Positions 12,401-24,189 of a stretch of DNA of 64,000 nt are shown here, piece after piece; within the stretch, counting starts at the first letter, position 1, and every line of letters begins with the position of its first letter. The DNA is from Euryodendron excelsum (Eukaryota; Streptophyta; Magnoliopsida; Ericales; Pentaphylacaceae). A model generated the notes under the pieces. It saw nothing but the letters and a program-made list of their open reading frames with translations. It was not told where the DNA came from and ran no database searches. Location of the stretch: assembly GCA_033060915.1 (NCBI GenBank), contig CM065380.1:47972001-48036000 (forward strand), written 5' to 3'. The position numbers and the translations under genes are program-made.

Positions 12401-13889
12401 ATCTGTTAATTATAGTATTATTGATCTATAAGTTAGATTGTTCTCTGTCTTCCATTGGAATAGAATAATCTGTTTCTGGTTTTGTTTTCAGTTTAGTTTT
12501 GTCTTTAAAATACTACAATTTTCCTGCAGAATTATGTGGCTGCTTGGGGCAAGGCTACTCTTTATACTTTGATATTTAGAATCTTCCCATTAGTATGCCA
12601 CGTGTACTTATCGAAAAGATAATGTTATTATTTTATTTAAACCCACGATCTCCTTTTGTCAGTTTTGCCCAACTTTAAGTGAAGTTGTAAATTTAAATGA
12701 GATAACAACATCCTTTGAATATGCTTTACTTTCACGTGACGTAGTATGATAAAAAGTTTGGAGTATTTGGGATATTAAAGTTGGGAGGAAGTTGAACCTG
12801 GCTATTTCTGGTTCTTTTATTTTTAACCAAAACACCTATTTTTGTGTTAAAAACTTGATGTCCATGACAATTATATTTGTAGTCTGGATGGTTACTCTCT
12901 AATCTCACAATAACGTTGCACCAAATCGATAAATGCAGTCATTTTCTAAATCGTTTTTAATCTCCCAAGTCTTATTTTTGTATCCAAGGGAAATCTAATT
13001 TGTCTTTAAAAGGCCACCTTTAAAATGTGGTCAAAATTAACTAGAATTTTTCTTGCTAACCTAAGAGCAATAAACCGTCACTCTTGCTTTATAATTTTGC
13101 ACCGCTGTGCTGTCGGATTTGGAAGGCAAGGAACCATTGGATTTAAAATTCAGTTTGGGGAAGCACAATCGATTACTGCTAAGGCCATTGGTGACCAAGG
13201 TCATTTTGTTTCTAGTAATCTTTTTGTTGAAAATCCTTTACTTTGTTTTTGTTTTTTTGTATGATGTGGATAAACAACCCAAAGCAAAACACTTTGGACC
13301 CACCTCTAAACGGTAAATTCTTCAAAAACTAGCAAATGCTCCAATTCACCAGTCTCGAATAAGACTCAGTACTGCGACGGTGTTCAAAGTGTCACTAAAG
13401 ATCGACCCCAAATTAGAACTCGGTGTCAATGCCAAGACTCGAACTTGAGATGCATCCTCAATTTCAACTCCTACAACTTATGCATGCGCCATCTAAGCTA
13501 GCCCTTGAGAGCATATGGAGCCCGCCATATTCAAATTCCTTAGGTATAGAGGCCATCGTATTCAAATTAGATGGAGCTATTGATTGTGGTGCTAGTAAAG
13601 GGGTTTAGGAAATGTTGCTGGAAATGCCAGGTGATATTTTTTATGAACCTTTTTCATTGAAGAGACTCAAAACTAAATAAAAGAGTCGATTCAATTCAAG
13701 GAAACCATACCTCTTGAGAGCAACGGTCGTGTTTAAACAATTGATATCTTCATTATTCAAGTTATACTGCATCTACAATAGAGGGCTAGATCAAGAGAAG
13801 ACAATAATTGAGGCAATGGGCAACTTCTCGTTGTGATGCTCAACCATCAAATATCGAAAAGTCAAAGTTGATGTCATTGCCTCTGAAAA
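12401..13889. other. Intergenic DNA without recognised genes
   Basis: Short open frames occur (for example 13025-13316 and 13423-13608) but show no family resemblance or splice-supported structure. Confidence 0.5.
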
Positions 13890-14010
13890 TTGAGTTTTTA
13901 ACATAAATAACATTTTTGCAAAAATAATTCCCTATCTAACATTCTCTTTAAAATAATTCTCAAACTAACATCTTGACATTATCTTTAAAAGAAGTATTTT
14001 ATTAGCAAGC
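13890..14010 (+). repeat. Inverted repeat arm (left), partner at 15968-16105
   Basis: The segment around CCCTATCTAACATTCTCTTT matches the reverse complement of 15968-16105 with moderate divergence over about 120 bases. The pair could be termini of a ~2.2 kb element or two independent insertions of one AT-rich repeat. Confidence 0.6.
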
Positions 14011-15967
14011 CATTACAATTTACTAAAATTAACTTGTTACCCAATATATGAATACATGTTTTCAAACTTGTCGCTTACGATTGTGCTAGAACAATCCTTA
14101 CTCTTAATGGATTTATATAACACTTTACAGTATTATTTTCACCTGTCCCCTTATCGTACACTGGTATAATAGCATGCTTTCCATTTAGAGTAGAGTTTTT
14201 TTTTTTTGTTTTTTAAAGATTAAAAAAAAAGTACATATTTACAACCTAGGGGAGGGGGGCACTGAGAATGTTGGGTTTAAGCATAGGGGATGAGGGCAGA
14301 GCTTGAACCCGTGATCATGAGTGGGGCCTCCATCAAATGGGACAACCCTTTGCTTTTCTCTATCAAATGGGACAACCCTTTCCTTATTAGTGTAGAAATT
14401 GATAGGTAACTATTAGGTTTTTAGTATTGGCTAATTCCGTGGTCAAAGACACTTTACTTGTAATCTTATTTCAAGTTATATTCAGGTCACAAAGTCCAAA
14501 ATTCAAGTTTAAGTTACCAAAGTCCAAGTTGTCCAAGCGGTAGTACAACCTTTTAAAGCACGCAGAGCTGAAACTTTGAAAAACTATATTTGTTTGCTCA
14601 GGTGTTCATTCAAGCTCCATAATATATGGATTCCATATAACTTTTTGAGAGCAATATGAATATGCAGAGATCTTAGCTCAAGTAAAGTCCACTAGAGCGG
14701 TACAGCAAAAGTTTGTTCGAATTGAAATACTCTCTCATCAAAGTAAGTTAATTTTTTAGGACTCTTTTAGCCAGATCTTTTTAGCCAATCAAGAGATAGT
14801 TCTAGCCTACCTTCTTGGTGATCGTAGGGATGCTATAAGAGTCAAGAGAATTAATTGTTAGATGAAACTCTGGACTTGTGTAAGAAATACTAAAAATATA
14901 CAGAGAACATAAATAAAGAAGGTAAAGATTTTGATGATTATCTGAGCATACAGTGTTTATTCACCATTGATTTTAAACTGAAGCGAATCATATAAAGATC
15001 GTCTTGAGAGGATTCTAAAGACGGAGAATGCCGTGGAGATTCAGTGTTGAAGTTAAAGCCCAAAGAGCAGAAACTCGAGGAGTCAAGCAAGTAGGCTTAA
15101 ACCGGAGTTCGAGGGGATTCAAACGGCAGTTGTGGAGTTCAATTGTCAAGGGTTGTAAGTTGTACTTGTGTAAACTACTCAACTTAGTGCTTGGCTTGCT
15201 AGACGGGGTTTTTTTTTTCAGGTTTGGGTTTCCACAATAAATTTCTGTGTCTTTACTTTATTACTCTGCATTGCATACATTCATCATATAGGTAAAGATT
15301 TAGGTTAAAATTCGTGTAATACGGAATTTCAGTAACAATTACAAAAATAGCATATGATTTTTTATGAGTGAAAATCATTCCTGACTAATAGTATTAAATT
15401 ATAGATGGAAATAACTATTCTATTACATGCTATAATAGCATAGGACTAAGAGGAGAACTAGAAACCTTATATAAAAACTTAACTGAATTGGAGTTTCACC
15501 AAACTGATATAAAAATTGTAAAAAGAAAGTCAAAATTAGTGAGAATTTTTTTAATAGTTTTGAATTGAATTGGAGGAGTAACATTATAAAAGTTTAATTT
15601 ACTCTCTAAAAGTATTGTTGGGTTTTAATTGAATTGCTTAAAATGAGAATTAACTTTGTGTATACCCATGTGTTCAATAAATTGATCTTACTGCTAGTGT
15701 TTTGTCAAAATGAATTTGAATCGATATTTCGCTTGATTGCTAAAAAGCAGAAAGAAGAAAAAAAGACTAGCTTTTATTAGAAAGCTAAAAGTTTTTAGAC
15801 CTTTTGCATAGGTTTCTTAGTTATCAAAAGTGCATTTTAAATTACATGATGGCATTTGTTTTTAAAATTAATTAAGCTGGACTTTACTGTAACTCATATA
15901 TGGGAATAGTGAGCCTGCACTGGGTCCTAAAAGGAAGCATCATGTTTGAAAATAGGTATCTATATAT
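14011..15967. other. Degenerate repeat-derived DNA
   Basis: The stretch 14900-15300 resembles the tail of a copia-type LTR (a GT-rich region followed by TTTCTGTGTCTTTA), but no boundary or coding domain could be established. An ORF at 15028-15240 has no recognisable product. Confidence 0.35.
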
Positions 15968-16105
15968 TAGAGTAAAACATAATATTTCTTTTAAGGATGA
16001 CATCAGAATATTAGTATGAGAATTATTTTTGAAAGAGTGTTAGATAGGGAACTTTTAAAAAAAAATGTTATTTCCCAAAAAACTCCTGAAAATTTTGGAT
16101 TAGTT
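15968..16105 (-). repeat. Inverted repeat arm (right), partner at 13890-14010
   Basis: Reverse-complement match to 13890-14010. The words shared include CCCTATCTAACA and AATAATTCTCA. Confidence 0.6.
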
Positions 16106-16435
16106 GTAAGTTCGAGAGATTTTCAGTTTCATTTTGTTGCTAGTGTGTAAGGCCTTGTTTGTTAAAGCTGAAAATTGAAAATTAAGTACTGAAAACTAAA
16201 TGCTGAATTTTTTAAGCTAGTAAGCTGTTTAATATGTACTGAATTTTAAACACTGAATTAGATAAATTGTTTAATATATATAAAGAGCTGAAGTCTTAAA
16301 TTTACTTATTTTTCAACTTTGCTCTTCAAATATTGATATTGTAAAGCTAAAATCAAATTAATTAAATGAAAAAAAAAACATGCATAATCAAAATCATAAC
16401 AATATACACAAAAAATCAGCAACTTGATTAACAAT

Positions 16436-16945
16436 TATGGACGCCAACCTTTTCAAGGTGTGGATATTCTAGGTCTGAAAAAGCATGGCCAAGGCCTTCG
16501 ATCATGGATTCGTGTTGATACATTTGGGAATTCTCAAGTCATTAAGGTTGACAAGTTCACTATGATGTGTTGTTGTGATCTTCCTACCCACGACTACGCT
16601 TGCTTTATCCATTATTTGTGTACCTCTCAACAATTCTTGGTAGAGTGAAAGCCATTGTCATAAATCTGGAGCAGATTCAATCTATTATCACAGCCGATGA
16701 GGTTCTGTTTTTGAATTCTCTTGATAGTTGCGTATTGCACTATATGGTGGAGCTATAAGGTTAGTTGACAACTGTAGGGGAAGTTGAGGTTTGGCAGTCA
16801 AAGTGTACAAACTTGAGCGAAAGGAGAGGAAATGGGAGTTCTGACAATATGTTTGGGAGCATGTCACCTAATTACTTGCCCTTTGAGTTTAGGGCTCTTG
16901 AAGTTGCTCTGGAGGCTGCCTGCACATTTCTCGATTTTTAGGCAC
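16436..16945 (+). pseudogene. Captured fragment of an MRS2-type (CorA family) magnesium transporter gene
   Basis: Conceptual translation gives LKKHGQGLRSWIRVDT and VDKFTMM in one frame up to a stop at 16646. The next frame then gives NLEQIQSIITADEV, LNSLDS, and finally LPFEFRALEVALEAACTF before a stop at 16939. These blocks occur in this order in the N-terminal cytosolic/matrix domain of plant MRS2-1-like Mg2+ channels. The coiled-coil remainder, the GMN pore signature and both membrane helices are absent. The fragment has at least one frameshift and several stops, so it makes no transporter. It lies wholly inside a Harbinger-like element and shows no obvious introns within the ~170 matching codons. 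Confidence 0.75.
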
Positions 16946-17133
16946 GTATCAGAAGAGAGCCACAAAATTGTATGATACAGATATTTTAAAATTGGTGACC
17001 ACAATTGTTTGAATCAATGGCAGTTGTGAGATGATTGAGTTCCTAATGGACATGAATGCATGCTTTTTGTGTAAGATTATAACTTCTAAAAATTTGTCTT
17101 CTTATATCTTCGAGTTATTGAGACGGAAAGCTT

Positions 17134-17400
17134 TTATTTCTCAGTTGTAAGGATGACATCATAATCTCCAAAATACTTAAAGAGTAGAGGACATGTTTCG
17201 AACTGAATAATAAATTTTGGGTTTGCTTCTGTTAATTGAATTTCCAGCAACATCTTCATATTTATTGGAGAAAGAATCATACTTGCGAATTTATCAATAT
17301 CTCTTATATCCATCAAAAAAGAATATATTTGACAAAAAATTGAAAAAATCCACATACAATCTCGAACAAAATAATCGAAACCATACAAAATAATCGAGAA
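17134..17400 (-). other. Unassigned interior segment of the Pack-type element
   Basis: This part matches neither the related Harbinger element nor MRS2. It is open on the minus strand for 84 codons (17388 to 17134), with pieces such as NMKMLLEIQLTEANPKF that look more protein-like than chance AT-rich DNA. I do not recognise the family. It could be a second captured fragment or part of the ancestral transposon. Confidence 0.3.
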
Positions 17401-17413
17401 AATCTATGTACAC

Positions 17414-17416
<3 letters not shown>

Positions 17417-17452
<36 letters not shown>
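17417..17452. repeat. (AG)n microsatellite
   Basis: Uninterrupted AG repeat, the inverted counterpart of the CT tract at 9006-9050 in the related Harbinger element. Confidence 0.95.
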
Positions 17453-17454
<2 letters not shown>

Positions 17455-18015
17455 CTGGAGATGGCGGAAGATTTAGTTGAGGAGAACTTCGATCTCTAGT
17501 TCTCTGGCGTTTGTTATATGAAATAAGAGGAGAGAGAGGCGAGGGCAAAATAAAGTTTGAAAAAAAATATCAAAGTTGAGCATGTTAAGCAAAAAGTAAT
17601 AAGTAAGCGGGAGTTACTTAATATTTTGTTTCTTACTTTTGCCTAGCACTTAAAATATTCAGCTCCCTTATTTTGGGTTATCAAATCAGCTTATTTTATT
17701 TTTACTTAATCTATTCAATTTTAAGTGCTGAATAGAGTTATTAAACAAGGCCTACGAGAGTGGCTTAAGTCTTAGCCCATATGACATAGTTTGAGTTGTA
17801 CCTAGATTAGGGAGGCCCAACCAAATTGTAGGTCGGAATCGTCGAATGACCATAGATTTATTGAAATAATTCTTTTTTCTTTTATTATTATTATTATTTT
17901 GCTTGGAATCATTCTTTAATTTCTTTCAGCTGTTGGGAAAAAAATTCTTTTTGGATCAGCGATTCAGCATGGATCCCAAAATAAAACAATTAATTAAGAA
18001 TCATCACTGGATTGC

Positions 18016-18220
18016 TGGGCTGACCTCGGCCTACCAGCTCAGCGGCCCCAACTTCTGAAGCCCAAAATCCTACACAAGAAAACTCTTGAAAGCCCACCCG
18101 CTACACAAGGGGCCAACATTAGTGGCTAATTCGTAGTTTGTATGAAAATTGCAAGGTTTCAACGGTAATTCAACAACTTACATCTATGCGTCAATGTTGT
18201 CGACATTCCTACTAGGGTTT
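18016..18220 (+). promoter_or_regulatory. Ribosomal-protein-type promoter: site II motifs and telo-box
   Basis: Three TGGGCT/AGCCCA site II elements (18016-18021, 18059-18064, 18091-18096) are followed by a telo-box TAGGGTTT at 18213-18220, about 57 bases before the ATG. This combination is the known signature of plant ribosomal protein and other growth-linked promoters (TCP-factor binding plus telo-box). It supports the start assignment of the downstream L31 gene. Confidence 0.7.
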
Positions 18221-18276
18221 TTGACAGACTAGGGGTTTTTCGCTAAGTCCAAAGCGTGCTTCAAAGGCTGCTAAGA

Positions 18277-21155
18277 ATGGCAGAGAAGGGGAGCAAAGGT
18301 AGAAAAGAAGAGGTGGTCACCAGAGAATACACCGTCAATCTGCACAAGCGCCTCCATAGATGGTATGGTTCTTTCAGCATTTATTCCATTTTACCTTTCA
18401 ATTCTTCATGGGTTGCCTGGAGTTATATCCCATTGATATTGGGTTGAGGTTGATTATACGGCCACCAAACTTAAGTTGCTAAGAAAATATAGCTAAGGTC
18501 TGATTTTACCTTTTTGGGTGCTGAGAAACGTGACTGAAAGAGAAGAAAATGAAGGAAAATAAAAGAAAATTTTGAGTTTTGTGCTTAATGGTGTTTGGGT
18601 TACTAAATGATGAATGATAATCACCTGAAATGAAACTAATGGTACTGTTGGCCTAAGTTCAATGTTGGGTTTTGTTTCTCTGGTGCTTACAGTGGAAAAT
18701 TGAGTTAGTAAATCTAGTCTGTCGATTTGAGATCATAGTGAGGTTTTGTTTGATTTGAATCATTCGAATTGTTCTTTAACATTGCATAAATGATTTTTTG
18801 ATAATCGACTCGGTTTGCACTGAATTTATCTAACCACTGTTAATGATTAAATCAACCAAGTTAATCTGTAGCAGACATAAATAAGCTGTATCAAAACTGC
18901 ATTTCAGGTGTTGATAACTATGTTAAACTGCAAAGCAGCTCCTTGTTAAAAGTTAAAACTTTTGGTACCAATTAGTCTAAGTACTCAACAAGGGAGAATG
19001 ATAACTATGTTATTGCATTTGACAAAGAAAGCAAAAGTACTTGTAAAGACAGAGAAGCTAAGTATATATGTTGGACAATTGTTTTCGAATTTAAGCAGGA
19101 TAGTTATAAATTTATTTAGTTGGAGTGCTTTTGCATCAGCATCAATCTTCAGTTTAAATTTTGTAATAAGAGACAAACTGACTGATTTTGATCAGAAACA
19201 GTACTAGGTTTTCACTTTATGGAGATGATGTTATTCACTTTATGGATAGCACTTTCCTTCATTCCTACTTATTGGAAGAGAAAAAAAAACACTTTCCTTC
19301 ATTCCTCATATACAGATCCTGTGGTAGGGTTCAGCTAGGATTACCCTGTGAGTGAACTAAGTTAATAGAATCACAGGCAGCAAAATCTGAGGTATGGTGG
19401 CCCCGATCTGATGCTACCCCTGCTTGTGGTCAGATTCGAGTTGTATAAGAGTACATAACATCCTTTTTACTTATAGGTTACTGGGCTCTATTTTTCCTCC
19501 TTTATTTGTAGTTCGAGGAATCCATAGACATCACGTGTTTGCTCCACTCTGTTCTTTTTTCTTTTCTATAGGAAAATATTCAAGACAGAAGAAAATTAAA
19601 CTGTGTAGCAGCCCCTTGTTAAAAATTAACATAGGTTTGAATAAAAGTAGAGAACTGAAAGGAAAAGGTTTGCTCTAAACTTACTAATAGGGGGCCTCCT
19701 AAAAGGATCTACTAAATTCATTGAGTTGAAGAAGAATTTTGTCTTTAGCTTTTGGCCATAGAACAACATTTTAAGAACAGATGCTCCTGAAAAAGATCTT
19801 TGCCTGTGTTGGATGTGTCACACCATATACAAGTGTACACAAATGATATTCTTGCCATGCCTATAGCTGTGCGACAAAGGTGATTATTTATCACGATCAA
19901 TTATGAAACTTTTGTTTCATGTGCCATTTCGAATCATTCAGAAGTTGAGACTGTATGAAAGGGAGAGGATAGATAATAGGCATTATGCTCAAGAAGGATA
20001 TCATTGGTTTAGTATTTGACCAAGAAAGCAATTAAGTACTTCTGCAGACAGAGAGAAGCTAAGTCATTATTAATAAAGCAACCTTTCGCTCTAGGCACTC
20101 AGACTTTTTAGGAAGGGGGCCTCCCTCCCTCCCTCCCTCTTATGTTGTAAAAGGGAAGTTCAGATCTCCAATTGAATTGTTTTATACTGTAATTAATCTA
20201 CAGTTGGAATTTTGTAGAAAGATAGAATCCAACTGATTTATGTGTGAGGTAGCACTAGGTTTACACTTATGGAGCACATAAAATAATTATCTAGATTGGA
20301 ACCAGCTCTCAATTTCTGTTGAATGCTGTCATTCTCAGCATCCTGATCCTGTAGTCTTGACTCAGATAGGATTACCCCTTGGGTCAACCTAGTTAATAGG
20401 ATCACAGGCTGGACGTTGTCATCTCACCAAAATCTGAACTCAAGTATTATGCCTTCAAATGATGCTTACCCTGCTTGTAGTCAAATCTCTGTGGTGTATA
20501 GCAATTCAATGTGATTGGATCGACTCTAAAACAATATTGAAATCCTTTGAATCTTCTTATGTTTTTATTATCCGAGTTGGATACTTCATTTTTTTCTTTT
20601 TTCTCTCTCTAAATCAGCATCTACAGCTCAATGTGCAAGAACTAGGTTGTAAATTAATGGGCACATTGTTTTGAAGGGAAGCTTTTAGACCTAATCCTGT
20701 TATTTATTTTTTCTTTCCATCCCACCCATTTCTTTCCCTGAGTTTTGATGAAGTAAGGCTTTCATTCACTGTGATGTGTCATGGCTACCACTCTTCCCCA
20801 AGGGCATGGACTTCTTGTAGAAGCTGATTTTTTATTATTTTTTGTTGCTGGTTATATGCTTATTTCCACTTGTAGCACGTTCAAGAAAAAGGCTCCAAAT
20901 GCCGTAAAGGAGATCAGGAAGTTTGCTCAAAAGGCAATGGGGACGACAGATATTAGGGTGGATGTGAAGCTGAACAAACTCGTTTGGAGCCGTGGCATTC
21001 GAAGTGTTCCAAGGAGGGTTCGGGTGCGCATTGCCCGAAAGAGAAACGATGAGGAAGATGCCAAGGAGGAGCTTTACTCACTTGTCACGGTTGCTGAGAT
21101 TCCACCAGAGGGGCTGAAGGGATTAGGCACCAAAACCGTTGAAGATGAAGATTAA
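18277..21155 (+). CDS. RPL31: 60S ribosomal protein L31 (eL31)
   Basis: Exon 1 is 18277-18362 and exon 2 is 20876-21155, joined in frame across a 2.5 kb GT-AG intron, giving 121 residues, the usual length for plant eL31. Exon 1 encodes [11 protein letters not shown] and NLHKRLH. Exon 2 encodes [37 protein letters not shown] and the acidic tail [14 protein letters not shown]. eL31 is a basic surface protein of the cytosolic large ribosomal subunit near the peptide exit tunnel. ATG 18277 is chosen because it starts the conserved N-terminus and follows the telo-box. The frame is intact. The long intron carries an internal duplication. Any additional intron in the 5' UTR cannot be judged. Confidence 0.95.
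18925..20500. repeat. Old imperfect duplication inside the RPL31 intron
   Basis: Several blocks of 18925-19470 recur in the same order at about 19598-20490. Examples are CAGCTCCTTGTTAAAA versus CAGCCCCTTGTTAAAA, GACAGAGAAGCTAAGT versus GACAGAGAGAAGCTAAGT, and the word TAGGATTACCC with a following GTTAATAG-ATCACAGGC. The offset grows from ~670 to ~1000 bases, so insertions or deletions followed the duplication. Confidence 0.65.
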
Positions 21156-21589
21156 AGCATATTTCAGATTTTTGCTAACTTGTTTTCAGTTTAATATTTA
21201 TTTTGCTGCGAAATCTGGTTATTTGTTGGATTATTTAGATAATTTATTGCTTATGTGCCACACTGGATGTAATTTGGATTTTCATCCTGTTGATTTTTCT
21301 TTCTTGTTTCACTTGTTTTACTTTAACCACTTTTTCACAGCCCGAGAAATTGAACAGATGATTTGGCTGAAGGGTCACCTGAAGGTTCTGCCCTAGTGGC
21401 ATCCTTGCAATTATTTTACTGCTCAGTGGTAGTACCATAATATTACCTTTATCCATTAGTTGTTTTCTTCGCTTGTTGAAAGATGTCATTATCTCTCACA
21501 CAGAAACTTAACTATATGTTCAATCCAATGTGAAAAAGTAGGAGCAATTGCTGAGGGTTAGTTTGTTACAGTTTTTTTTTTATTTGTTT

Positions 21590-21765
21590 TATTTTGCTTT
21601 GTTGACTTATTATTAAAAAAGTTAAACTTTTCAGTTTTTTTGCTTTTATAAGATAAGACAAGTAGAAAAGCGAAAAAATAAAAATAAAAAACTTGAAATT
21701 TTTTTGACTTTTTTACTTATATACTAAAAAATTCAATTCAAAAAAGTTTAAAAAAGGTTGTACTA
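21590..21765. repeat. Short interspersed AT-rich repeat (copy 1)
   Basis: The core CAGTTTTTTTGCTTTTATAA and a following AAGACAA-TAGAAAAG block recur at about 59960-60135. It may be a small MITE, but boundaries and target duplications are unclear. Confidence 0.4.
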
Positions 21766-21899
21766 ATCGAGCTATGCTAATTATTTTGCTCTGTGTAACA
21801 TAATTCTTTCAATTATGTGGAATTACCCTCGTCCTTGAATTGTGAATTAAGAACAAATTCTCATACTCAAATAATCAAGTATTTGAATCTAGATTCTCA

Positions 21900-22687
21900 A
21901 ATCTGCATTTGAATTAATAGTTGGTTGTCTTTTTTTTTATTATTTTGATACAAGACAATTAGGAGGAGGAAAAGCGTTAACGGGATTTGAACTCTTGCCA
22001 AATGGATGGATCCATAATGTTTCGACCACCCGGAGCAAACTGAGCACTCTAGTAGTTGGTTGTCATGAGGTGCCTCTGCACTGAATTGCCCTTGTGCTGC
22101 CGTATGGATCCACCACACCTTTAATTCCAGGATTACCCTTGAGTGCCTTTTCCTTTTGTTTTTTGTCTTTTTTTTCTCTGCAAGTAAATCACATTTTTCA
22201 CTGTTACGAGGAGAAATTAAGTCAAGCGAAAATTAGATGTATGCAATCTTATCCTTGCATGCAGGGAGACTATTTTTATGGTATAAATTTATACTTTATC
22301 TTAAATTGTAGTTTTGAATTTTATGCTTTTTAATTATGTTGGTCAAGATCTTATAATTCTTGATAAGTTTTATTGTCGATCCTCTATCAATTATCGTTTG
22401 GAAGATGAAAGAAATTGGTTATTTGATTGTCATTTGACTTGAAAATTAATCTATTAAACTCAACAATTAAAGGGAATCTAAGCACGTGGAGGGTCAAAAT
22501 GCTCCCAAATTATATTATGTGACAGGCTGACAGCCACACGAGGTACTATAGTACTGAAGTTTTATTTTCACTAATAACATACATGATTAAATAACACAAA
22601 CGAAGCAAGATTATTGGAGATAATCTTATACCAGTTGAACTTTTTTCCTTGTAATATACAATGGCCATGTTTGTGTATCATGATGGG
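21900..22687. other. Intergenic DNA with repeat-like text, no gene
   Basis: The stretch 21950-22100 resembles common plant repeats containing GGGATTTGAACTC. No coding region or boundary was established. Confidence 0.4.
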
Positions 22688-23002
22688 CAGGGCCAGCTCA
22701 ATAGCTAGGCGATTGAGGCAATTACCTAAGGTCCTCAATTTTTTAGGGCCCCAACTTTTTAAAAATATGTATATTATATATATAGTGTAAAATAATTATT
22801 GTATATTTTCTTTTGTAAAAGTCTAGATGAGGAGAAAAAAAAAGGGCCTAAAATTAAATACATTAATTAATTTTAAAAACTAATTTAATGAGAAATTAAA
22901 TACTTATCTGATTATCACTTTTTTCAAGATAAGACAGATAAAAAGTCTACACCTTAAACGACTCTTTATCTATGTAAAATTCAAAAGAAGTTGTAATCCT
23001 AC

Positions 23003-23033
<31 letters not shown>

Positions 23034-23504
23034 AATCCTGGAGAATCAATTTCATACTCATCTAGTAAAATAGTGTATTAGTATTGGGGTAATTTTTGTC
23101 TTACATATTTTGTTTTTGGTTTAGCATCTTTCTCTATTTTATTTTCTTATTTTTATTAGCAAAATATACCCATCCAATTACAATATTGATTGCTTTCTTA
23201 TAGAAATTGTATCAACTCACGCTCTCATATTTATCTGTAATTTTTATCGTCAATGGTCGTATACCAAGTTCTATTATTCTGCACTTATAGTGTTCTAATA
23301 CTGTTTAAAATCTAATATTATTTTTTTTTTTTTTTGTGATAAAGAGTTTGTTTTATACTATAACTACTAAATATATCTACTAAAAAATATGAATATGATA
23401 CGCAAAACTTAAAAAAAAAAAAAAAAAAAAAAGAAGAAGAAGAATAGAAAAATTAAAACTAATAGAGGATGATAGCTTAAAAAAAATATTGTCTTAATCT
23501 CGAA

Positions 23505-23883
23505 TCATACATATATATATATATAAAAGTTGTGTTTGCCCTTATATTTTGCCTCTCTTCTTTGTAACACTCTAAATGTTTAAATACTTTTAAAATGCCA
23601 TGTCACAGGGACAATTGATTAGATAACTATTGAATTTATTCTTTTATTAAACTTGATGTATTAGTTTTGTAATATATATATATATATATAAGATAAGATA
23701 AGATTAGTTTTGTTATATAGATAAGATATATATATATATATATAATATCATATTGCTAAGACTCTTTCTTAACTTAATATCTATAAAAAAAAAAGTGATT
23801 ATAATTAAATAAAATATTATATATATATATAGATATATCTATTTACATTTTAGAGATACGATACGATGTATTAGTTTTGTAAG

Positions 23884-23915
<32 letters not shown>

Positions 23916-23940
23916 AGATTAGTTTTGTAAGATAGATAAG

Positions 23941-23973
<33 letters not shown>

Positions 23974-24170
23974 ATATCATATTGTCAAGACTTTTTTATG
24001 AACTTAACATAAAAATGTGATTATAATTAAATAAAATACCATATATATCAATATTTATTTATATTTTAAAGATATAATACAATTGTATAATTAATTATTA
24101 TAAATTTTAAATTAATTATTTATGATTTGAACAACTCTTATTCCCGTGCATTACATGTGTGGACACCTAG
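23505..24170 (+). mobile_element. Probable non-autonomous Helitron (copy B) nested in the hAT element
   Basis: It starts TC after A and ends CTAG before T (24167-24171). A CCCGTGCAT...ATGTGTGG imperfect hairpin lies just before the end. The start matches the candidate at 922-1373 over about 130 bases. Inside, an AT-rich block (about 23640-23760) is repeated at 23866-23985. It lies within a hAT element and is therefore the younger insertion. Confidence 0.5.
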
Positions 24171-24189
24171 TGTAACCTAAAACTTGACA

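Larger units (their letters stand above)
16151..17752 (-). mobile_element. Pack-type (gene-fragment-carrying) PIF/Harbinger element, 1.6 kb
   Basis: The termini are GGCCTTGTTTGTTAA at the left and TTATTAAACAAGGCC at the right, a Harbinger/Tourist-like inverted repeat. The left flank is TAA (16148-16150) and the right flank TAC (17753-17755), consistent with a mutated 3 bp target duplication. Both subterminal regions match the element at 8718-11121 in inverted orientation, but the interior differs: instead of the Myb/SANT gene it carries a segment related to an MRS2 magnesium transporter gene. It therefore looks like a deletion derivative that acquired host sequence. Confidence 0.75.

Noticed and set aside
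13025..13316. Overlapping 69-79 codon frames
   Set aside because: No family resemblance and no convincing exon borders.
21950..22100. GGGATTTGAACTC motif suggesting an antisense tRNA T-arm
   Set aside because: No complete tRNA fold. The same text is common in dispersed plant repeats.
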